In this document: positions 39,325-46,902 of the stretch, one piece after another
Position numbering within the stretch: position 1 is the first letter of the stretch
How the letters are laid out: each line of letters starts with the position of its first letter
Program-made: the position numbers and the translations under genes
Assembly (NCBI GenBank): GCA_017504305.1
Contig: JAFVRJ010000010.1
Coordinates: forward strand, 27,193 to 91,192
From: Clostridia bacterium
Lineage (GTDB): Bacteria; Bacillota; Clostridia; Christensenellales; DTU072
Reading direction: 5' to 3'
Length of the DNA: 64,000 nucleotides
The notes under the pieces: model-generated
Seen by the model: only the letters and a program-made list of their open reading frames with translations
Databases searched by the model: none
What the model was told of the DNA's origin: nothing

Positions 39325-39505
39325 GCGAACGCCGGTCGGCGATGCGGAACCCTAACAACTAAAAGGGCTTACGGGTTCAGCTCATAATGTCAAGCCCCCC
39401 GAGCTTTTGCTTGACGCTAGGGGAAGACAAAAGGGAGCGACAGTTCGCCCACCTGCACATACGCGGGTTTGTTAATTCCCGATCGGTGTTCACCGCGACA
39501 AAAAA
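39325..39505 (+). ncRNA. Structured non-coding RNA (raiA-motif-like or 6S-like candidate)
   Basis: A roughly 180-base transcript lies between its own promoter and its own terminator, with no ORF or ribosome site. The 5' segment GAACGCCGGTCGG (39327-39339) pairs fully, allowing G-U, with CCGATCGGTGTTC (39479-39491), closing a long-range stem. Inside are hairpins GAACCC/GGGTTC, GTCAAGC/GCTTGAC and CCTGC/GCGGG. The CCCC in the GTCAAGC hairpin loop can pair with a downstream GGGG, a possible pseudoknot. GGGAGCGACAGTTCGCCCAC also forms a compact stem. tmRNA, RNase P and SRP signatures are absent. I cannot decide between the raiA motif, 6S RNA, or something new. Confidence 0.8.
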
Positions 39506-39533
39506 GCGATAGTCAATGACTATCGCTTTTTTT
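39506..39533 (+). terminator. Terminator of the ncRNA, possibly bidirectional
   Basis: GCGATAGTCA/TGACTATCGC stem followed by seven Ts; an A-run on the other side allows it to serve the convergent lipoprotein gene ending at 39547 as well. Confidence 0.92.
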
Positions 39534-39546
39534 AGTCCCCTATTTT

Positions 39547-41259
39547 TTAGTTTACTTTGAAACCACAGTTAGCAAAGTAAATGTAGAAGTTTTGGTTCTT
39601 GGTACTTGTAAGGGTTGCATTTAAACCGCTTGAAGTAGTGATGGTGTTCTTATTGAAGAACTTATAGTTGCTGGTAGAGGTTGCATCGGAAGCGGTATAT
39701 GAGTAGTCTTTAGAGGGAGTTACAGCCAAAATATTGACGGATGCGCCCAAGTTCTCGTGACCTACGTTGAAGTAATAGAATCCATCAGCTTCGGTGGTTA
39801 CGGTATGAGTGGTAGATTTATCCTCGTCATCGGTAACGGTGATGATAATCTTAACACCGCCCAATTGAGCGTTTCTGTTGAGGTTTACAAAGTTACTATC
39901 GTCCTCTACTTTATATACGTAACCGCATACGGAATAGGTTTCTTCAATCTTCAAATCAGAGATTTGATAAGACTCTGCTTGGAATCTATCCATAACCTTA
40001 TCGGTAGTCTTACCGGTGGTTCTGCTGTACCTTGCCATCTTATACTCGTGACCTCTTACCGCACGGAGATAAATGGTGGGCGTCCAGGCGGTTACTGCGT
40101 ACTTTACGGAAGTTGCAATGGTGGTGCCGGTCTTATCGTATCCATCAATCATCGGGATAATATCGGACTCCGATTGCTTGTCAACTTGGCTCCAGTCAGA
40201 TCCATTAATAGTATAAAGCCACCAATCGAGGGTGCTACGCTCGTATTTTTGATAGGTTTCGGGTAGTTTTTCAGAGAAAGTTTCGGTAAAGTGTAAGTAA
40301 GCTACACTCTTTTTAATTTGTAGATATAATCCGCTATCGCCATCTTCGGTCAAGCTTGCAACTCCATCGATAACCGATACGCCTGTATAACGGCTGTCAT
40401 AGCTATCATAGAATTTAGCATCGCTCTCAACCATGTCCATAATAACGCCTTTAGAGGTAAGGTTTTTAATGATTTGAGCGTTATATGCAAGCGCAGAGCC
40501 TATAGTGGTTTGCTCGTAAAAATCAACTACGGTTGCAGCGCCGGCGTTGCTGAAGTAAGGATCGATAATGTCAACGCGGTCTGCGAGGTAACCTGCGCCA
40601 ACCCAGCCGTTTTCGTAAAGATAGTTGAGATAATCGGCACAAGAAAGTGCAAGGCAAGCCCCTACTCCGTTACCGATGAATCTAACCTCTTGAACGTATT
40701 TGCCACCGCTTTTTGCAAGTTCATCGGAGCTTGCGGTCTTAAGCCATGCGGAAATGAAAGCTTCGGTTAGGTTGAAGTCGGGAGCGGTGGTAACAGTGTT
40801 ACCATCCTTATTGATGTAAGTCATTGCGGAAGAATTATAAATCTTCTTGTTGACGTTTTCGGTAGTATCGTCTGCGAAGTTTTCGTAATGGAAGATACCT
40901 ACGTTAAAGCCTTGTCTATTCCAGAAGAAGCTGGTTTGCTTCAAAGTATAATCCTTTTCCATAACGTTAGAATTATAGATTTCGGGATCAAGGTTCAAAA
41001 CTTCCTTACGATTATAATCGGATTCTCCGTTGAAGATAATTGCAACGGGGCGATTTTTAATAAAAGTCGTTGCATTGCCGTCCATACCGATCCACTCGAT
41101 GGTGAGGCCGTAATCGGGTAAGTCGGAGGGCTTGGTAAACTCAAAAGAAGGAGCCTCTTTAGGAGTAGAATCTTCGCCTTTATCGTTACATGCAACGAGT
41201 GCAAACGTAGATGCGGTGATTGTTATAATCAAAATGATCGCGATAATAAATTTTTTCAT
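39547..41259 (-). CDS. Lipoprotein with alpha/beta-hydrolase-like fold lacking the nucleophile
   Basis: The 570-residue lipoprotein (L-V-A-C24) has lipase-like features: RPVAIIFNGES, a helix-rich segment, then VRFIGNGVGACLALSCADYL at about residues 192-211. There the nucleophile elbow G-x-S-x-G reads G-N-G-V-G, without serine. About residues 455-530 form a Cna-B/SdrD-like domain (LGGVKIIITVTDDEDKSTTHTVTTEADGFYYFNV). I infer a non-catalytic, binding-type surface protein; a real hydrolase using another residue cannot be excluded. It is monocistronic and shares a terminator with the ncRNA. Confidence 0.72.
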   Translation of the reverse strand: MKKFIIAIILIITITASTFALVACNDKGEDSTPKEAPSFEFTKPSDLPDYGLTIEWIGMDGNATTFIKNRPVAIIFNGESDYNRKEVLNLDPEIYNSNVMEKDYTLKQTSFFWNRQGFNVGIFHYENFADDTTENVNKKIYNSSAMTYINKDGNTVTTAPDFNLTEAFISAWLKTASSDELAKSGGKYVQEVRFIGNGVGACLALSCADYLNYLYENGWVGAGYLADRVDIIDPYFSNAGAATVVDFYEQTTIGSALAYNAQIIKNLTSKGVIMDMVESDAKFYDSYDSRYTGVSVIDGVASLTEDGDSGLYLQIKKSVAYLHFTETFSEKLPETYQKYERSTLDWWLYTINGSDWSQVDKQSESDIIPMIDGYDKTGTTIATSVKYAVTAWTPTIYLRAVRGHEYKMARYSRTTGKTTDKVMDRFQAESYQISDLKIEETYSVCGYVYKVEDDSNFVNLNRNAQLGGVKIIITVTDDEDKSTTHTVTTEADGFYYFNVGHENLGASVNILAVTPSKDYSYTASDATSTSNYKFFNKNTITTSSGLNATLTSTKNQNFYIYFANCGFKVN

Positions 41260-41289
41260 CGTTCACCTTACTATATATTATTCTTAATA

Positions 41290-41318
41290 ATTATAATAGA
41301 ATAAATACGCATAGTCAA
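41290..41318 (-). promoter_or_regulatory. Promoter of pseudo-hydrolase lipoprotein
   Basis: Minus strand: -35 TTGACT (41313-41318), 17-base spacer, -10 TATAAT (41290-41295). Confidence 0.75.
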
Positions 41319-41366
41319 CAATAAAGGTGGTTTCTATAAAATCTTAAACTGAATTTTAGGTGATAA

Positions 41367-41395
41367 TTGCAATTGGATTACTCATATGCTAAAAT
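41367..41395 (+). promoter_or_regulatory. Promoter of PPTase-like gene, predicting a leaderless transcript
   Basis: Plus strand: -35 TTGCAA (41367-41372), 17-base spacer, -10 TAAAAT (41390-41395). The ATG starts at 41402, seven bases after the -10, where transcription itself should begin. No Shine-Dalgarno is present. Confidence 0.6.
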
Positions 41396-41401
41396 AAGCA
41401 T

Positions 41402-41869
41402 ATGATACTACTCGGCATAAGTGAAAACAGCGACAAAAACATAGTTTTTAATAAAACCCTATCAATATATAGGGAACTATTTAAAATGCCGATAAAAGTA
41501 GCAAAGCTATCCCATTTTGAAAACGGCAAGCCCTACGTTAAGGGACAAGGGGAGGTAAAGCTTTCGGTATCGCATAGTGGAAAATATCTTGTAATCGCAC
41601 TATCTAACAATGAGGTTGGAGTAGATATACAAGAAGAAAAACCGGTTGACTATCAAAAAATCAGTGCTCGGTACGGATTTAGCGCAAATGATTTAACAGA
41701 GTTCTACAAAAAGTTCACCATTGCAGAAGCAACTGTAAAATTGACCTCAACAGACCTCCCCACCTCTTTAAAACAAGCCGACACCCTCTCCGGAACCACC
41801 TATCACTTTATAAAAGGCTATACCCTCTCCGTCGTCGGCGAAGGAAGCTGTTATTTCGTTATTATTTAG
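41402..41869 (+). CDS. 4'-phosphopantetheinyl transferase-like protein (Sfp type), short and divergent
   Basis: The 155-residue product matches the Sfp-type core: NGKPYV, then LSVSHSGKYLVIALSNNEVGVDIQEEKP, which aligns with the SHS and (W/V)GVDIE motifs that bind CoA and magnesium. The third motif (WTxKEAxxK in the family) reads FTIAEATVK, keeping Glu and the last Lys but losing Trp and the first Lys. The protein is shorter than typical Sfp enzymes (about 200+). It may activate acyl or peptidyl carrier proteins, or be degenerate. Start choice rests on the promoter position. Confidence 0.7.
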   Translation: MILLGISENSDKNIVFNKTLSIYRELFKMPIKVAKLSHFENGKPYVKGQGEVKLSVSHSGKYLVIALSNNEVGVDIQEEKPVDYQKISARYGFSANDLTEFYKKFTIAEATVKLTSTDLPTSLKQADTLSGTTYHFIKGYTLSVVGEGSCYFVII

Positions 41870-41874
41870 CAAGG

Positions 41875-41998
41875 TATTCATCTATTATGATGAAGAACAA
41901 GTAAAATTAAAAACCATCGATGGGAGCGTACTTGGCGTACGTGACCGAGATGGTTTTTATCGTTTTATAAAGTTGGTCGCTAAAATATTTAAGCGTGA
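41875..41998. repeat. GTAC-hairpin element, copy R3a
   Basis: The central hairpin ACCATC-GA-TGG-GAG-CGTAC, loop, GTACG-TGA-CCG-A-GATGGT (about 41911-41956) is intact; the left outer arm is degenerate. It lies just after the PPTase-like stop. With R3b-R3d it fills the 500-base gene-free stretch 41870-42370. Confidence 0.75.
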
Positions 41999-42001
41999 TT
42001 T

Positions 42002-42117
42002 AAACACGCTATTTTAGATGAAAGACGAATAAAATAAGCAATCCCCGCGACGGGAGTTTACTTCAGGTAACCGCCAGAGGGTTTGTGTTTATAAAGTTAT
42101 TCGCTAAAACACGATTT
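42002..42117. repeat. GTAC-hairpin element, copy R3b (degenerate core)
   Basis: Outer arms AAACACGCTATTTTAG and CTAAAACACGATTT are recognisable, but the core reads CGGGAGTTTAC..GTAACCG without the TGA side of the internal loop, and the lower stem is mismatched. Confidence 0.65.
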
Positions 42118-42246
42118 AAACGCGTTAGTTTGGATGAAGAACGAGCAAATACATAAACCCTCTCGACGGAAGCGTACTAATTCGTACGTGACCGAGATGG
42201 TTATTTATCATTTTATAAAGTTGGTCGATAAAATATTTAAGCGTGA
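42118..42246. repeat. GTAC-hairpin element, copy R3c (chimeric arms)
   Basis: The core CGG-AAG-CGTAC..GTACG-TGA-CCG is intact, but the lower arms do not match: the left arm CCCTCTC belongs with R3d while the right arm GAGATGG belongs with R3a. This suggests recombination between copies. Confidence 0.75.
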
Positions 42247-42249
42247 TTT

Positions 42250-42372
42250 AAACACGCTAGTTTGGATGAAGAGCGAGCAAATGCATAAACCCTCTCGACG
42301 GAAGCGTACTAATTCGTACGTGACCGAGAGAGGGTTTGTATTTGTGAAGTTATTCGCCAAAATAACGCGTTT
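42250..42372. repeat. 123-bp palindromic GTAC-hairpin element, copy R3d
   Basis: Ends AAACACGCTAGTTTGG and CCAAAATAACGCGTTT are nearly complementary; TTTGG/CCAAA here replaces TTTAG/CTAAA of other copies, a compensatory change. The core is CCCTCTC-GA-CGG-AAG-CGTAC..GTACG-TGA-CCG-A-GAGAGGG. The right end overlaps the malQ stop codon by 2 bases. Confidence 0.85.
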
Positions 42373-43858
42373 AACGGCCGTATTTGGAAATCAAATAGCT
42401 ATAATACGGAGTGTCGATATCTTCGAGTGTAGATAAGGTAATCCTATACTCCCAGTTACCGTCGGGCTCACCGGGGGTATTGATGCGGGTATCGGTGCCG
42501 TAGCCGGTAAGATCTTGTAGGGGTAGGATGACGGTATCGGCACTTGATGATAGAACGGCTTTAGCCATAGCTTTAGTGGAAAGACAACCTTTACCGCCTA
42601 TTCCCCAAACGTGTTCGTCGATTTCTAAAAAGTCGAGGATGCCACGTCTAACGCTTGCATCTAAAGAGTATAACCAACCGAGGGAGGTATCGTTGTCGTG
42701 CGTTGCGGTATAGGCAAAGGTGTTTTTATCGTAGTTGTAAGGAAGATGAATATTGTCACGGTTTCCGTCAAAGGCAAACTGCAAAACACGCATACCGGGG
42801 AAGCCCGTTTCCTTGAGATATGCAACCACCTTATCATCTATAATACCAAGGTCTTCGGCAACTATTTGGGGGCAATCAACGTATTTGTAAACCTCGTCCC
42901 AAAGTGCTAAGCCGGGTCCCTTTTTCCACTCGCCAGTTTTGGCTGTTTCGCTACCTTTGGGTACCGCCCAATACTCACATAGTCCCCTAAAATGGTCGAT
43001 TCGTAAAACATCGTAGAGTTTTAAACTATGTAGAATTCTTTGAACAAACCACTCGTAATTAGTAGACTTCATCTTGTCCCAATCGTACAAAGGATTGTTC
43101 CAAAGTTGACCGTCTACAGCAAAATAATCTGGCGGAACACCTGCTACTTCTTTAGATACCAAGTCTTTATCAAGAGCAAATATATCGGTATGCGCCCATA
43201 CGTCCGGAGAGTTAAACGAAACGTATATCGGCATGTCGCCAAAGATTTCGATACCACTTTCGTTAGCGTATTCTTTTAAGGAGTTCCAACCCTTGAAGAA
43301 TAAGTACTGCTCGAAGTAATAGTAGTAAATTCTATCTTTATATTCTTTTTTAGCGCCGTCAAGGGCGGTTTTCTTGCGGAATTTTAAGCCCTCGTCCCAG
43401 TTTAACCAATCGCTGCCAAAGCGTTCTGAAAGAGCCATAAATAAAGCATAGTCCTCTATCCAGAAGGAGTTTTTATTAACAAATGCTTCAACGTCCAAAT
43501 AGTCTTCGGCAGTTAATCTGCTAAAAGCAATATTTAGCGCACGCTTTTTGTTTTCCGCGACCACGCTATAGTTTACTTTATAAGGGGAATTTATCTTAAA
43601 CGTAGACTTTTCTTCCTTGGTCAGAAGTCTTTCCGGCAAAGATTCGAGATCTATAAATAGATAGTTGCCTGCAAATGCGGATACGCCTGAATAAGGACTA
43701 TTACCAGCCCCTATGGTGGTGATGGGAAGAATTTGCCATAGCTTAAAACCGATCCCTTTAATGAAATCGATAAAATATCTACTACTCGAACCAAAATCGC
43801 CTATTCCGTATTCACTCATAAGTGAAAATACGGGAAGAAGCACTCCAGCCTTTCTCAT
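42371..43858 (-). CDS. malQ: 4-alpha-glucanotransferase (amylomaltase, GH77)
   Basis: The 495-residue enzyme transfers alpha-1,4-glucan segments during maltodextrin or glycogen use. GH77 motifs are present: ILPITTIGAGNSPYSGVSAFAGNYLFIDLESL near the N-terminus, GDMPIYVSFNSPDVWAHTDIF, the nucleophile region LRIDHFRGLCEYWAVP (Asp), EDLGIIDDKVV (acid/base Glu) and ATHDNDTSLGW. Length is normal. It follows the 78-residue protein gene by 15 bases. Confidence 0.96.
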   Translation of the reverse strand: MRKAGVLLPVFSLMSEYGIGDFGSSSRYFIDFIKGIGFKLWQILPITTIGAGNSPYSGVSAFAGNYLFIDLESLPERLLTKEEKSTFKINSPYKVNYSVVAENKKRALNIAFSRLTAEDYLDVEAFVNKNSFWIEDYALFMALSERFGSDWLNWDEGLKFRKKTALDGAKKEYKDRIYYYYFEQYLFFKGWNSLKEYANESGIEIFGDMPIYVSFNSPDVWAHTDIFALDKDLVSKEVAGVPPDYFAVDGQLWNNPLYDWDKMKSTNYEWFVQRILHSLKLYDVLRIDHFRGLCEYWAVPKGSETAKTGEWKKGPGLALWDEVYKYVDCPQIVAEDLGIIDDKVVAYLKETGFPGMRVLQFAFDGNRDNIHLPYNYDKNTFAYTATHDNDTSLGWLYSLDASVRRGILDFLEIDEHVWGIGGKGCLSTKAMAKAVLSSSADTVILPLQDLTGYGTDTRINTPGEPDGNWEYRITLSTLEDIDTPYYSYLISKYGR

Positions 43859-43873
43859 ATTACTCCTATTCGG

Positions 43874-44110
43874 TTACTTTTTCCAAAATGGTTTTTTTGA
43901 ACGAGGTTCAGCAAGAATTTCCCCTATCAACATTGCTTGCAGATATGGGTTTTGGTTGTTTAAGGAAGTCTTTTTAATAGCGTATTGCTTATCTTCTACT
44001 ACCTCGCGAACTTCGTAATGCTCGTCGCAACCCTCCCCTGCATAAGGGAGGTTTACGACGCTTTCAACTTTAACTTCCCCCTCTGAACGGAGGTGTTCAT
44101 GGGTACTCAT
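43874..44110 (-). CDS. Small uncharacterised protein (78 aa) coupled to floA
   Basis: A 78-residue charged soluble protein with no recognised family. It is supported as real by its TAATG arrangement: the floA stop codon shares a base with this ATG, implying translational coupling, and malQ follows 15 bases on. The sequence has an acidic first half and a basic, Trp-containing end (SKKPFWKK). It has no signal peptide or transmembrane helix. Confidence 0.6.
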   Translation of the reverse strand: MSTHEHLRSEGEVKVESVVNLPYAGEGCDEHYEVREVVEDKQYAIKKTSLNNQNPYLQAMLIGEILAEPRSKKPFWKK

Positions 44111-45087
44111 TATTTCTTATCAGATTGCGGAGGTACTTCACCGCTAATGGAATTGCGCATTGCGGTATCAGCTTGTAGATTGAGCATATTGTAATAATCC
44201 ATTACGCCCATTTTGCCGTTTTTGAGAGCCTCTGCAAGCGCTTTGGGAACCTCTGCCTCGGCAGATACAACGGCGGCACGCATCTCTTGAGTACGAGCCT
44301 TCATCTCTTGTTCTTGCGCGATAGCAAGCGCTCTACGTTCCTCTGCTTTAGCTTGAGCAACGCGCTTATCAGCTTCCGCTTGATCCATTTGAAGTTGTGC
44401 GCCGATGTTACGTCCAACGTCTACGTCCGCAATATCGATGGATAAGATCTCATATGCGGTACCCTTATCCAAACCCTTATCAAGTACCATGCGCGAAATG
44501 CTATCGGGGTTTTCGAGAACGGCTTTATGAGATAGCGCAGAACCAATGGTGGTAACGATACCTTCGCCTACTCTTGCGATAATAGTTTCTTCGCCGGCGC
44601 CACCGATAAGGCGAGCAATATTTGCGCGAACGGTAACTCTTGCTTTAGCACGAAGCTCGATACCATCTTTTGCGATAGCGGAAATCATAGGAGTTTCGAT
44701 AACTTTGGGGTTAACCGATACTCTAACTGCGTTAAGAACGTCACGACCTGCAAGGTCGATTGCCATAGCGGTCTTAATGTCAAGCTCGATATTTGCGCTA
44801 TATGCCGAAATCAATGCGTTAACAACTTTAATAACGTCACCCTTTGCCATATAGTGTGTTTCGAGGGTAGCGATATCAATATCAAGACCTGCTTTTTTAC
44901 CGGTAATGTATGCATCTACTATCATTGCTACCTTTATGCGCCTTAAACGCATACCTATTAATCTCGGGATGGATACCGGTGCGCCCGATACCAACGCTCT
45001 AAACCAGATATTGAAGGGAACTAAACAAATGATTGCTATTAAAAGAATACCAAGTATAACCAATAAAATGATCCAACCTATGCCCAT
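44110..45087 (-). CDS. floA: Flotillin-like protein FloA
   Basis: The 325-residue protein has one N-terminal membrane helix (about 2-25), a PHB/SPFH domain ([16 protein letters not shown] through [14 protein letters not shown]), then a coiled coil rich in Ala, Glu and Gln (about 240-290), as in B. subtilis FloA/YqfA. FloA organises fluid membrane microdomains. GGAG precedes the ATG. An NfeD-type gene lies upstream, the usual partner, but with a terminator between. Confidence 0.95.
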   Translation of the reverse strand: MGIGWIILLVILGILLIAIICLVPFNIWFRALVSGAPVSIPRLIGMRLRRIKVAMIVDAYITGKKAGLDIDIATLETHYMAKGDVIKVVNALISAYSANIELDIKTAMAIDLAGRDVLNAVRVSVNPKVIETPMISAIAKDGIELRAKARVTVRANIARLIGGAGEETIIARVGEGIVTTIGSALSHKAVLENPDSISRMVLDKGLDKGTAYEILSIDIADVDVGRNIGAQLQMDQAEADKRVAQAKAEERRALAIAQEQEMKARTQEMRAAVVSAEAEVPKALAEALKNGKMGVMDYYNMLNLQADTAMRNSISGEVPPQSDKK

Positions 45088-45134
45088 TTTTTATCTCCTT
45101 TTAGTGATATTTTGCCTAATTTTTAACGATTTAT

Positions 45135-45163
45135 AAAAAAACCGCGACCAAAAGCCACGGTTT
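45135..45163 (-). terminator. Terminator between nfeD and floA
   Basis: Minus strand AAACCGTGGC/GTCGCGGTTT imperfect stem, 4-base loop, then seven Ts. It should separate the vor-nfeD transcript from floA, or attenuate read-through. Confidence 0.8.
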
Positions 45164-45169
45164 AATTAA

Positions 45170-45535
45170 TTAATCTTGATTGTCATTAATAACTTCTACC
45201 ATTTCCTCTGCGTGCGCCTTTAAAACGCTTTCATTTAGAGGGGAACGAGCTACCCAACCCTTTTTAGCGGTGGTAACCAATACGAAGAAGGCTATCAATG
45301 CGCCAATAGACTCCATGAATATGATAAGGAATATTTGTGCAAATATATTGCCATCCCCTACCAAAACGCGTAAAACGGTGCCTATTACCACGAGGCCTGC
45401 GCCCACGAAACCAAATACGCCGAATCCGGTATTGAATATTTCGATTACGATAAATACGTAACCAAGTATCAATGCAAGAGCTACAACCCAGCTCATACCG
45501 GTAAATAGCGTTGCAATTTCATTAAAAAACGACAT
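45170..45535 (-). CDS. NfeD-like short membrane protein
   Basis: The 121-residue protein has about three transmembrane helices (18-38, 40-62, 70-95) with GFGVFGFVGAGLVVIGTVL typical of the NfeD membrane region. It lacks the C-terminal OB-fold and the N-terminal protease domain of long NfeD proteins. Family members assist flotillins, which agrees with floA next door. It starts 14 bases after the vor gamma subunit gene, so it may be expressed with the oxidoreductase. Confidence 0.75.
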   Translation of the reverse strand: MSFFNEIATLFTGMSWVVALALILGYVFIVIEIFNTGFGVFGFVGAGLVVIGTVLRVLVGDGNIFAQIFLIIFMESIGALIAFFVLVTTAKKGWVARSPLNESVLKAHAEEMVEVINDNQD

Positions 45536-45549
45536 TTTTTACTCCTTAA

Positions 45550-46086
45550 TTATTTTCCTGCTGCCTCGAAGCCAAGATCCAATGCCTTGAGGTTAGCGGG
45601 GATAACTTTAGGTTTGTTGGCGAACTTGTTCTTAATCATCTCTGCAACGAGTTCTTTTTGGAACAATCCGCTGAGCTTTACGTATGCGCCGAGTACTACG
45701 ATGTTAGCAGTACGAGCGTTGCCTGCTTGAAGAGCAAGTTCTTGAGCATCAATGTAAACGGCTTTAACGTCGGTACGCTCTACCTTATCGGGGATAAGAG
45801 AGCTGTTAACTATAACGGTACCGCCTTCCTTTACGTTGTTAACAAACTTGTAAAGGCTGGGCTTGTTCATTGCTATAAGGCAATCGGGGCGAGCAACGAT
45901 GGGGCTTGCTACTTCTTTATCGCAAACTACTACCGAACAGTTGCTGGTACCACCACGCATTTCCGGTCCATAAGACGGGAGCCAAGTAACTTCCTTGCCG
46001 TCAGCGATTGCTGCATAAGCAATAAATTGACCTAAACTCAATACGCCTTGTCCGCCAAAGCCTGCTATAATAATTTTTTCTTCCAT
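45550..46086 (-). CDS. 2-oxoacid:ferredoxin oxidoreductase, gamma subunit
   Basis: The 178-residue subunit has the family pattern: GFGGQGVLSLGQFIAYAA near the N-terminus, SYGPEMRGGTSNCSVVV, ALQAGNARTANIVVLGAYVKLSG. It completes the four-subunit enzyme that oxidatively decarboxylates 2-oxoacids to acyl-CoA and reduces ferredoxin. AGAGGT lies about 10 bases before the ATG. A 71-base gap with an AGTAATTTT/AAAATTACT inverted repeat separates it from the beta subunit gene. Confidence 0.93.
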   Translation of the reverse strand: MEEKIIIAGFGGQGVLSLGQFIAYAAIADGKEVTWLPSYGPEMRGGTSNCSVVVCDKEVASPIVARPDCLIAMNKPSLYKFVNNVKEGGTVIVNSSLIPDKVERTDVKAVYIDAQELALQAGNARTANIVVLGAYVKLSGLFQKELVAEMIKNKFANKPKVIPANLKALDLGFEAAGK

Positions 46087-46157
46087 ATATATTATACCTC
46101 TATTTTGTCACTTTGTGAAGATAGTAATTTTTAAATGGTTTTTATAAAAAACTAAAA

Positions 46158-46901
46158 TTACTCCTTATCGATATCTTTATATACTCCGAGGGGGAATACC
46201 TTGGTCATTTCTTCTTTAACGAAATCTACTGCTTGAGTAGGTGTCATACCCCAGTTGGTGGGGCAGGAAGAAAGTAACTCTACCATTGCAAAACCTTTGC
46301 CTGCGATTTGATTTTCGAAAGCCTTTTTGATAGCTTTTTTAGCCTTGTTTACGTTGGCGGTGTCGCTCAAAGCGCAACGAGCAATGTAAGAAGGTCCATC
46401 TAAGGTAGCAAGCATTTCACAAACCTTAATGGGGTTGCCGTTCAAAGCAACGGAACGTCCCGCTTGAGAGGTGGTGGATTTTTGACCGAGAAGTGTGGTC
46501 GGAGCCATTTGTCCACCAGTCATGCCATAGATAGCGTTATTGATAAAGATAACGGTGATGTTTTCGCCACGCGCTGCAGCGTGGATGATTTCGGCGGTAC
46601 CGATACTTGCAAGGTCGCCGTCGCCTTGGTATGCGAATACAACCTTATCGGGATTGGTACGTTTTGCGCCGGTTGCAACGGCGGGTGCCCTACCGTGTGC
46701 CGCTTGTTGCATATCACAGTTAAAATAGTTGTAAGCAAATACTGCACAACCTACGGGAGCAATACCTATAACGTTACCTTCAACGCCAAGCTCTTGTAAA
46801 CACTCGGCAACAAGGCGGTGTGCAATACCGTGGGTGCATCCGGGACAATAATGGAAGGGAGTTTCAGTGAGCATATTAGTTTTTTCGAATACAACTGCCA
46901 T
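46158..46901 (-). CDS. 2-oxoacid:ferredoxin oxidoreductase, beta (TPP) subunit
   Basis: The 247-residue thiamine-diphosphate-binding subunit shows FHYCPGCTHGIAHRL, the TPP motif GDGDLASIGTAEIIHAAARGENITVIFINNAIYGMTGGQ (GDG...NN) and SCPTNWGM. The length suits the Kor/Vor class rather than the longer pyruvate enzyme. It ends 1 base from the alpha subunit gene. Confidence 0.95.
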   Translation of the reverse strand: MAVVFEKTNMLTETPFHYCPGCTHGIAHRLVAECLQELGVEGNVIGIAPVGCAVFAYNYFNCDMQQAAHGRAPAVATGAKRTNPDKVVFAYQGDGDLASIGTAEIIHAAARGENITVIFINNAIYGMTGGQMAPTTLLGQKSTTSQAGRSVALNGNPIKVCEMLATLDGPSYIARCALSDTANVNKAKKAIKKAFENQIAGKGFAMVELLSSCPTNWGMTPTQAVDFVKEEMTKVFPLGVYKDIDKE

Positions 46902-46902
46902 A

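Noticed and set aside
39325..39505. tmRNA, RNase P or SRP RNA for the structured RNA
   Set aside because: No tRNA-like end, no RNase P core words and no SRP GGAA tetraloop domain could be found.
42134..42436. An open frame on the plus strand with internally repeated peptide (KPSRRKRTNSYVTE twice)
   Set aside because: It reads straight through repeat copies R3c and R3d and into the malQ 3' end; the peptide repeat is a by-product of the DNA repeat, and there is no ribosome site.
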